Shown: one piece after another, positions 14,425 through 19,860 of the stretch
Position numbering within the stretch: the stretch's first letter is position 1
Layout: each line of letters opens with the position of its first letter
Source: an uncultured bacterium
GTDB taxonomy: Bacteria > Krumholzibacteriota > Krumholzibacteriia > LZORAL124-64-63
Direction: 5' to 3'
Length of the DNA: 19,860 bases
NCBI GenBank assembly: GCA_903847545.1
Contig: CAINDZ010000420.1
Span: 1 to 19,860 of the forward strand
Notes under the pieces: model-generated
Told to the model about the DNA's origin: nothing
Database searches by the model: none
Seen by the model: only the letters and a program-made list of their open reading frames with translations
Translations under genes and position numbers: made by a program

Positions 14425-15099
14425 CTAGGCGCGCTGCTCCACGACCTGCTTGCGCAGGGACTCCTTGTACTCGGCCGGGAAGATCTCGCCCCTGCAGATC
14501 CAGACCTTCACGCCGATGGCGCCGTAAGGCGTCCGCGCGGTAGCCACGCCGTAGTCGATGTCCGCCCGCAGGGTGTGCAGGGGCACGCTGCCGTCGTGGT
14601 AGGTCTCGACACGGGCGATCTCGGCGCCGCCGAGGCGACCCGCGCAGCGGATCTTGATGCCCTTGGCGCCCATGCGCATCGCCGTGGCGATCGACTTCTT
14701 CATCGCGCGGCGGAAGGCGACGCGGCCTTCCAGCTGCTGCGCGATGTGGTCGGCCACCAGCGGGGCGCTGAGCTCGGGCTTCTTGACCTCTTCGACGTCC
14801 AGCTTGACCGTCTTGCCGATCATCTTCTGCAGCTCGGCGCGAAGCTGGTCCGCCTTGGTGCCCTTCTTGCCGATCACGACGCCGGGGCGGCTGGTCGCCA
14901 CGATGATGATGACCTTCTCCCGGAAGCGCTTGATCTTGATCGACTCGACGCCCGCCGCGCCCACGCGCGCCTGGACGTACTTGCGCACCAGGAGGTCCTC
15001 GTTCAGCCAATCGGCGAAATGCCGGTCGTTGAACCAGGTGGCATTCCAGTCCTTCACGATTCCCAGCCGGAACCCGATCGGATGTGTCTTCTGACCCAT
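14425..15099 (-). CDS. rpsC: 30S ribosomal protein S3
   Basis: S3 lies at the mRNA entry tunnel with S4 and S5. It is 224 residues, normal. MGQKTHPIGFRLGI is the canonical start. The type II KH domain carries its GxxG loop as GKKG (77-80) in PGVVIGKKGTKADQL. The C-terminal domain shows GRLGGAEIARVE and TPYGAIGVKVWICRGEIFP. The ATG at 15099 has GAGGAAGGAAG upstream. It is 98 bases after rplV. Confidence 0.98.
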   Translation of the reverse strand: MGQKTHPIGFRLGIVKDWNATWFNDRHFADWLNEDLLVRKYVQARVGAAGVESIKIKRFREKVIIIVATSRPGVVIGKKGTKADQLRAELQKMIGKTVKLDVEEVKKPELSAPLVADHIAQQLEGRVAFRRAMKKSIATAMRMGAKGIKIRCAGRLGGAEIARVETYHDGSVPLHTLRADIDYGVATARTPYGAIGVKVWICRGEIFPAEYKESLRKQVVEQRA

Positions 15100-15169
15100 G
15101 GTCTTCCTTCCTCAGCGCCGGCTTCGCTCGTGGCCCCCGGGGCTCGGCTTGCCGACTCGGCTTCCCACT

Positions 15170-15184
15170 GGCGGCCAGGCCGCC
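15170..15184 (-). other. Inverted repeat in the rplV-rpsC spacer
   Basis: GGCGG-CCTGG-CCGCC is a perfect 5-bp hairpin within the 98-base spacer (15100-15197). The spacer also has a CCCCGGGG palindrome and repeated GCCGA units. No U-tract follows, so I do not call a terminator. Confidence 0.25.
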
Positions 15185-15197
15185 GCTCGATCAAACC

Positions 15198-15545
15198 CTA
15201 GACGTCCGACGCCACCGTGATGTCGATGTGCGCCGTCCGCTTGAAGATGCTGAACGCACGGCCCTGCGAGCGCGGACGGATCCGCTTCATCGTCGGGCCC
15301 TCGTTGATCAGGATCTGCTTCACGTAGATCCGGTTGTCCGGCAGCGGATGGGCGCCGTCGTCCATGAAGCGGACGTTGGCCGCGGCCGAGAGCATCACCT
15401 TGCGCAGGATCGGCGAAGCCTTCTTCTGCGTCAGGGCGAGGATGCTCAGGGACTCCGCCACGCTCTTACCGCGGATCAAATCGGCCACGAGCCGCGCCTT
15501 GCGGGCCGAGATCCGGATGTGATGCGCTGAGGCGCGTGCTTCCAT
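15198..15545 (-). CDS. rplV: 50S ribosomal protein L22
   Basis: L22 lines the peptide exit tunnel; its long beta-hairpin reaches the constriction where macrolides bind. It is 115 residues, normal. HIRISARKARLVADLIRGK and the hairpin RIRPRSQGRAFSIFKRTAHI are the signatures, and no insertion or deletion is evident in the hairpin. The ATG at 15545 has GGAGGT upstream and lies 13 bases after the rpsS stop. Confidence 0.98.
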   Translation of the reverse strand: MEARASAHHIRISARKARLVADLIRGKSVAESLSILALTQKKASPILRKVMLSAAANVRFMDDGAHPLPDNRIYVKQILINEGPTMKRIRPRSQGRAFSIFKRTAHIDITVASDV

Positions 15546-15558
15546 CGTGGTACCTCCG

Positions 15559-15825
15559 CTACTTCTTCTTGCTGGTGTGCCCGCGGTACGTGCGCGTCGG
15601 GGCGAACTCGCCCAGCTTGTGCCCGACCATGTTCTCCTGCACGTAAACCGGCACGAACTGCTTGCCGTTGTGCACGGCGATCGTGTGCCCGAGGAACTCG
15701 GGGGTGATCGTCGAGCGCCGCGACCAGGTCTTGATGACCCGCTTCTCGCTGCGGCTGTTCAGAGTCTCGACCTTGGCCAAGAGGGCGTCCTGGATGAAGG
15801 GGCCCTTCTTAATCGATCGCGCCAT
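15559..15825 (-). CDS. rpsS: 30S ribosomal protein S19
   Basis: S19 is in the 30S head and pairs with S13. It is 88 residues, normal. MARSIKKGPFIQDALLAKV, the ITPEFLGHTIAVHNGKQFVPVYV core and GHKLGEFAPTRTYRGH are canonical. The ATG at 15825 has AGGAAGG upstream. It is 21 bases after rplB. Confidence 0.98.
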   Translation of the reverse strand: MARSIKKGPFIQDALLAKVETLNSRSEKRVIKTWSRRSTITPEFLGHTIAVHNGKQFVPVYVQENMVGHKLGEFAPTRTYRGHTSKKK

Positions 15826-15846
15826 AACTACGACACCTTCCTTTGA

Positions 15847-16677
15847 CTAGCCCTTGGCCTTGCGACGCCGGACGATGAAGTTGTCCGAAGGCTTCTTCTT
15901 GCGCGTCTTGTAACCCTTGGTCGGCTGTCCCCACGGGGTGACCGGGTGACGACCGCCGGAGGTGCGGCCCTCGCCGCCGCCGTGCGGGTGGTCGACCGGG
16001 TTCATGGCGACGCCGCGCACCGTCGGGCGGATGCCCAGCCAGCGCGAACGGCCGGCCTTGCCGCTGACCACGTTCTCGTGCTCGGCGTTGCCGACTTCAC
16101 CGATGGTGGCGTAGCAGCGCTTGTGCACCATGCGCACCTCGCCGCTCGGCAGGCGCAGCGTGACGTACTCGCCTTCCTTCGCCATGACCTGCGCGAACGA
16201 ACCGGCGCTGCGGGCCAGCTGGCCGCCCTTGCCCAGGTTCAGCTCGATGTTGTGCACCATCGTGCCCAGGGGGATGCGCTCCAGCGGCAGGGCGTTGCCC
16301 GTGTTGAAGGAGGCCTCCGGCCCGGCGACGATCGTGGCGCCCACCTCGAGGCCCTTCGGCCACAGGATATAGCGCTTCTCGCCGTCGATGTAGTGCAGCA
16401 GGCAGATGCGGGCGGAGCGGTTCGGATCGTACTCGATGCTGAACACCTTCGCCGGCACTTCATGCTTGTTGCGCTTGAAGTCGATCTTGCGGTACTGCCG
16501 CTTGTGGCCGCCACCCTTGTGCCGCACGGTGATGCGGCCGAAGTTGTTGCGGCCGCCGGTGCGCGGCAGCGGCTCGAGCAGCGACTTCTCGGGAGTGCTG
16601 CGCGTGATCTCCGCGAAGTCCGCGACGGTCCGGAACCGCTGCGTCGGCGTCACGGGCTTGAGTTTCCTGATGGCCAT
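15847..16677 (-). CDS. rplB: 50S ribosomal protein L2
   Basis: L2 is needed for subunit association and peptidyl transferase organisation. It is 276 residues, normal. Its OB-fold and SH3-like domains are seen in RNNFGRITVRHKGGGHKR and VGNAEHENVVSGKAGRSRW. The highly conserved C-terminal segment GVAMNPVDHPHGGGEGR with the functional His is intact, followed by a basic tail. The ATG at 16677 has AGGAG nine bases upstream. It is 15 bases after rplW. Confidence 0.98.
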   Translation of the reverse strand: MAIRKLKPVTPTQRFRTVADFAEITRSTPEKSLLEPLPRTGGRNNFGRITVRHKGGGHKRQYRKIDFKRNKHEVPAKVFSIEYDPNRSARICLLHYIDGEKRYILWPKGLEVGATIVAGPEASFNTGNALPLERIPLGTMVHNIELNLGKGGQLARSAGSFAQVMAKEGEYVTLRLPSGEVRMVHKRCYATIGEVGNAEHENVVSGKAGRSRWLGIRPTVRGVAMNPVDHPHGGGEGRTSGGRHPVTPWGQPTKGYKTRKKKPSDNFIVRRRKAKG

Positions 16678-16692
16678 TCCTTGCGCTCCTCT

Positions 16693-16983
16693 TTAGACGA
16701 TCTCGAAGAGGTCGATGGTGTCGCCCTTGGCGAGGGTCACGACGGCCTTCTTCCAGTCCGCCCGCTTGCCCTCGTGGCGCCCCATCCGCTTGATCTTGCC
16801 GCGATAGTTCATGGTCCGCACGCCCGTGACCTTCACGCCGAAGAAGTGCTCCACCGCCTGGCGGATCTCCAGCTTGTTGGCCGCGACGGCGACCTGGAAG
16901 GCGTACTGGTTGAACTGTTCGCGGTTGTCCGTGCCGCGCTCGGTGATCAGCGGCCGGACGATGACTTTGCTCAGGTCCTTCAT
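16693..16983 (-). CDS. rplW: 50S ribosomal protein L23
   Basis: L23 lies at the exit of the peptide tunnel and is the docking site of trigger factor and SRP. It is 96 residues, normal. VIVRPLITERGT at the start, QYAFQVAVAANKLEIRQAVE and the MNYRGKIKRMGRHEGKR stretch identify it. The ATG at 16983 overlaps the rplD stop by four bases (ATGA), and AGGAGGT lies inside the end of rplD about 10 bases upstream, so it is coupled to L4. Confidence 0.97.
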   Translation of the reverse strand: MKDLSKVIVRPLITERGTDNREQFNQYAFQVAVAANKLEIRQAVEHFFGVKVTGVRTMNYRGKIKRMGRHEGKRADWKKAVVTLAKGDTIDLFEIV

Positions 16984-17609
16984 TTCCCGAAGACCTCCTC
17001 GGCGCCCGCGAGGGCCTTCTGCGTGAAGACCACGTTGTCGGCCCACAGGATGGTGTAGGCGTTCAGGTCGCCCGAGCGCAGGACGCGCACGCCGCGCAGG
17101 TTGCGCGTCGACTTCCACAGGTTGTCGCCGTCGGACTCGACGACGAACAGCGTGTGGCGGCCCTGCAGCTGCATCGCGGCGAACACCGCGGCCAGCTTGG
17201 CCGTCTTCGGGGCGTCGAGGCGCATGTCCTCGAGCACCGTGACACGCTCGGCGCCGGCGCGGTCGCTCAGGGCGCTGGTGAGCGCCTTGCGCTTGACCTT
17301 GCGCTGCACCTTGTAGCCGTAGTCGCGCGGGTGCGGGCCGAAGGCCACGCCGCCGCCGACGCGGGTCGGGCTCTTGGCGTCGCCGGCGCGGGCGCGGCCC
17401 GTGCCCTTCTGCTTGAACAGCTTCTTGCCCGAGTAGTCGACCTCGGCGCGCGTCTTGGTGTCGTGCGTGCCCTGGCGCTGGTTGGCCAGGTAGTTGCGCA
17501 CCACCTCGTACAGGGACTGCTTGTGAACGGGCTGCGCAAACAGGGCATCGGGGAGGTCCACCGTCCCCTTCTGCTTGCCGTCACCGTCGAAGAGTCTTGC
17601 CGTTGCCAT
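16980..17609 (-). CDS. rplD: 50S ribosomal protein L4
   Basis: L4 contributes the second loop of the exit-tunnel constriction, and in enterobacteria represses the S10 operon. It is 209 residues, normal. The tunnel loop region is visible as KQKGTGRARAGDAKSPTRVG followed by GGVAFGP. The C-terminal domain has LRGVRVLRSGDLNAYTIL. The ATG at 17609 has GAGGTGACAC directly upstream. It is 50 bases after rplC. Confidence 0.97.
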   Translation of the reverse strand: MATARLFDGDGKQKGTVDLPDALFAQPVHKQSLYEVVRNYLANQRQGTHDTKTRAEVDYSGKKLFKQKGTGRARAGDAKSPTRVGGGVAFGPHPRDYGYKVQRKVKRKALTSALSDRAGAERVTVLEDMRLDAPKTAKLAAVFAAMQLQGRHTLFVVESDGDNLWKSTRNLRGVRVLRSGDLNAYTILWADNVVFTQKALAGAEEVFGK

Positions 17610-17659
17610 GTGTCACCTCGTCCGTTTCTCTTGTCCGGTCCGCCGGACCCGTTCCGCGT

Positions 17660-18280
17660 CTAACGGCTGGGCCGGATGAAAACGATTCCGTTCGTGGCGC
17701 CGGGCACACTGCCCTTGACCAGCAGCAGGTTCCGCTCCTGGTCGATGGCGACGACCGTCAGGTTCTTCTTGGTCTGCTGCTTGTTGCCCATCTGGCCCGG
17801 CATGGGCTTGCCGGGCAGGACGCGGCCGGGGAAGGTGTGCATACCGATCGAGCCGGGGTCACGGACGTTCTTCGAACCGTGAGCCGCCGGGCCGCGATGG
17901 TGCCCATGGCGCTTGATGCCGCCCTGGAAACCCTTGCCCTTGGTGATGCCCGTCACGTCGACCCGCGCGACTTCCGTCAGCTCGGACACGCCGAGGGTCT
18001 GGCCCAGCTTGTAGGCATGGCCAGCATCCAGACGAAACTCGTGGACGGTCCGCAGAGGGTCGGAGCCTGCCTTGCGGAAATGCCCCTGCATGGGCATCGG
18101 GGTGTTCTTGGCCTTCTTGGCGCCGAAACCAAGCTGCACGGCGCTGTAGCCGTCACGCGTCAGGTCCTTGACCTGGGTGACGACGCACGGTCCGGCCTGG
18201 ATGACCGTGACGGGCACGCTGCGACCATCCTCCTGGAAGGTCCGCGTCATGCCCAGCTTCTTGCCGATCAGTCCGATCAT
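17660..18280 (-). CDS. rplC: 50S ribosomal protein L3
   Basis: L3 nucleates 50S assembly and reaches the peptidyl transferase centre with a central loop. It is 206 residues, normal. MIGLIGKKLGMTRTFQEDG is the canonical start. GKGFQGGIKRHGHHRGPAAHGS and PGSIGMHTFPGRVLPGKPMPG form the central extension. The ATG at 18280 has AAGGGAG upstream; the frame is open further upstream but passes through rpsJ. It is 53 bases after rpsJ. Confidence 0.97.
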   Translation of the reverse strand: MIGLIGKKLGMTRTFQEDGRSVPVTVIQAGPCVVTQVKDLTRDGYSAVQLGFGAKKAKNTPMPMQGHFRKAGSDPLRTVHEFRLDAGHAYKLGQTLGVSELTEVARVDVTGITKGKGFQGGIKRHGHHRGPAAHGSKNVRDPGSIGMHTFPGRVLPGKPMPGQMGNKQQTKKNLTVVAIDQERNLLLVKGSVPGATNGIVFIRPSR

Positions 18281-18333
18281 TGTCGTTGCTCCCTTGCCGC
18301 CTGCTCTTGAGGCGGTGTCAGACCCTGGCGGTA

Positions 18334-18642
18334 TCAGACCTTGATCTCGACGTCCACGCTGGCCGGGAGGGACAGCTTCTTCAGGAATTCCGTCGTCTGC
18401 GGCGTCGAGTTCTCGATCTCGATGAGCCGCTTGTGGATCCGCATCTCGAACTGCTCGCGGGACTTCTTGTCCACGTGCGGCGAGCGCAGGACCGTGTAGA
18501 TGGACTTCCGGGTGGGCAGCGGGATCGGCCCGCGGACCAGCGCGCCCGTCTTCAGCGCCGTCGAGACGATGATCTCGGCGGAGCGATCCAGGACAGCCGG
18601 TTCGTAGGCCCTGAGCCTGATCTTGATCTTCTGACGTGCCAC
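18334..18642 (-). CDS. rpsJ: 30S ribosomal protein S10
   Basis: S10 is in the 30S head, and it also forms the NusB-NusE complex in transcription antitermination. It is 102 residues, the standard length. KIRLRAYEPAVLDRSAEII, RGPIPLPTRKSIYTVLRSPHVDKKSREQFEMR (read in parts) and SLPASVDVEIKV are canonical. The start is GTG at 18642, six bases after AAGGAG (18649-18654). It opens the S10 operon, 134 bases after tuf, with hairpins in the spacer. Confidence 0.98.
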   Translation of the reverse strand: MARQKIKIRLRAYEPAVLDRSAEIIVSTALKTGALVRGPIPLPTRKSIYTVLRSPHVDKKSREQFEMRIHKRLIEIENSTPQTTEFLKKLSLPASVDVEIKV

Positions 18643-18674
18643 TTCGTTCTCCTTGGCGACGGCTACTCCAGCTT

Positions 18675-18707
18675 CGCCGCGGCCGGGATGCGTGATCCCT
18701 CGCGGCG
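18675..18707 (-). promoter_or_regulatory. Two-tier inverted repeat in the tuf-rpsJ leader
   Basis: A 7-bp outer stem (CGCCGCG at 18675-18681 with CGCGGCG at 18701-18707) encloses a 5-bp inner stem (18685-18689 with 18695-18699) and a five-base loop. A short asymmetric internal loop separates the stems. It lies about 20 bases upstream of the rpsJ Shine-Dalgarno. No U-tract follows, so an RNA leader or protein-binding structure is more likely than a terminator. Function is inferred only from position. Confidence 0.4.
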
Positions 18708-18740
18708 CCTGCTCGCCATTCGCTTTGCTTTCCGCTCGAC

Positions 18741-18757
18741 GCCCGCCGTCCGCGGGC
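18741..18757 (-). promoter_or_regulatory. Second inverted repeat after tuf
   Basis: GCCCGC-GGACG-GCGGGC is a perfect 6-bp hairpin about 20 bases after the tuf stop. It has no following U-tract. It could stabilise the tuf 3' end or slow the polymerase before the S10 operon. Confidence 0.3.
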
Positions 18758-18776
18758 TGTCCGGTCCTTCAGTCTT

Positions 18777-19860
<1,084 letters not shown>

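Noticed and set aside
18741..18757. Intrinsic terminator after tuf
   Set aside because: The hairpin is perfect but there is no U-tract on the minus strand, so readthrough into rpsJ seems more likely.

Overview
This window is one long, tightly packed gene cluster. All 35 genes I can support lie on the minus strand, so transcription runs from high to low coordinates. The DNA is strongly GC-rich. The order tuf, S10 operon, spc operon, secY-adk-map-infA-rpmJ, alpha operon (rpsM-rpsK-rpsD-rpoA-rplQ) is the classical bacterial ribosomal-protein supercluster. The ribosomal proteins, the 332-residue RNA polymerase alpha and the 72-residue IF-1 are bacterial. The phylum cannot be read with confidence. 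The high GC, zinc-binding (C+) forms of S4, S14 and L36, a zinc-LID adenylate kinase and a GldA/GldF-like ABC exporter next to fabH would fit a GC-rich member of the FCB or a neighbouring candidate phylum, but that is inference.

Layout from the upstream end. Positions 19860-18777 hold tuf, cut by the window edge. Then come rpsJ, rplC, rplD, rplW, rplB, rpsS, rplV, rpsC, rplP, rpmC and rpsQ (18642-13417); rplN, rplX, rplE, rpsN, rpsH, rplF, rplR, rpsE, rpmD and rplO (13345-8916); secY, adk, map, infA and rpmJ (8864-5692); and rpsM, rpsK, rpsD, rpoA and rplQ (5598-2501). A 338-base gap (2163-2500) holds a terminator-like hairpin and a plausible promoter. After it comes a second unit: fabH, an ABC ATPase and the start of its membrane partner, which runs off the left edge.

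The supercluster supplies ribosome parts, initiation factor IF-1, the elongation factor EF-Tu, the SecY channel, the N-terminal methionine peptidase, adenylate kinase and RNA polymerase alpha. Gaps are short and there are several stop/start overlaps (rplN-rplX TAATG, rplD-rplW ATGA, and the ABC pair ATGA) or Shine-Dalgarno sequences overlapping the previous stop (rplE-rpsN, secY-adk, rpsM-rpsK), which indicates coupled translation.

I do not see an undescribed multi-gene system here. The unusual points are local: a roughly 90-residue Gly/Arg/Pro-rich RGG extension on ribosomal protein S5; a variant loop in S11; a Lys/Glu-rich tail on L17; an Asp/Ala tail on the ABC ATPase; well-folded inverted repeats in the tuf-rpsJ leader; and TTG or GTG starts on four essential genes.
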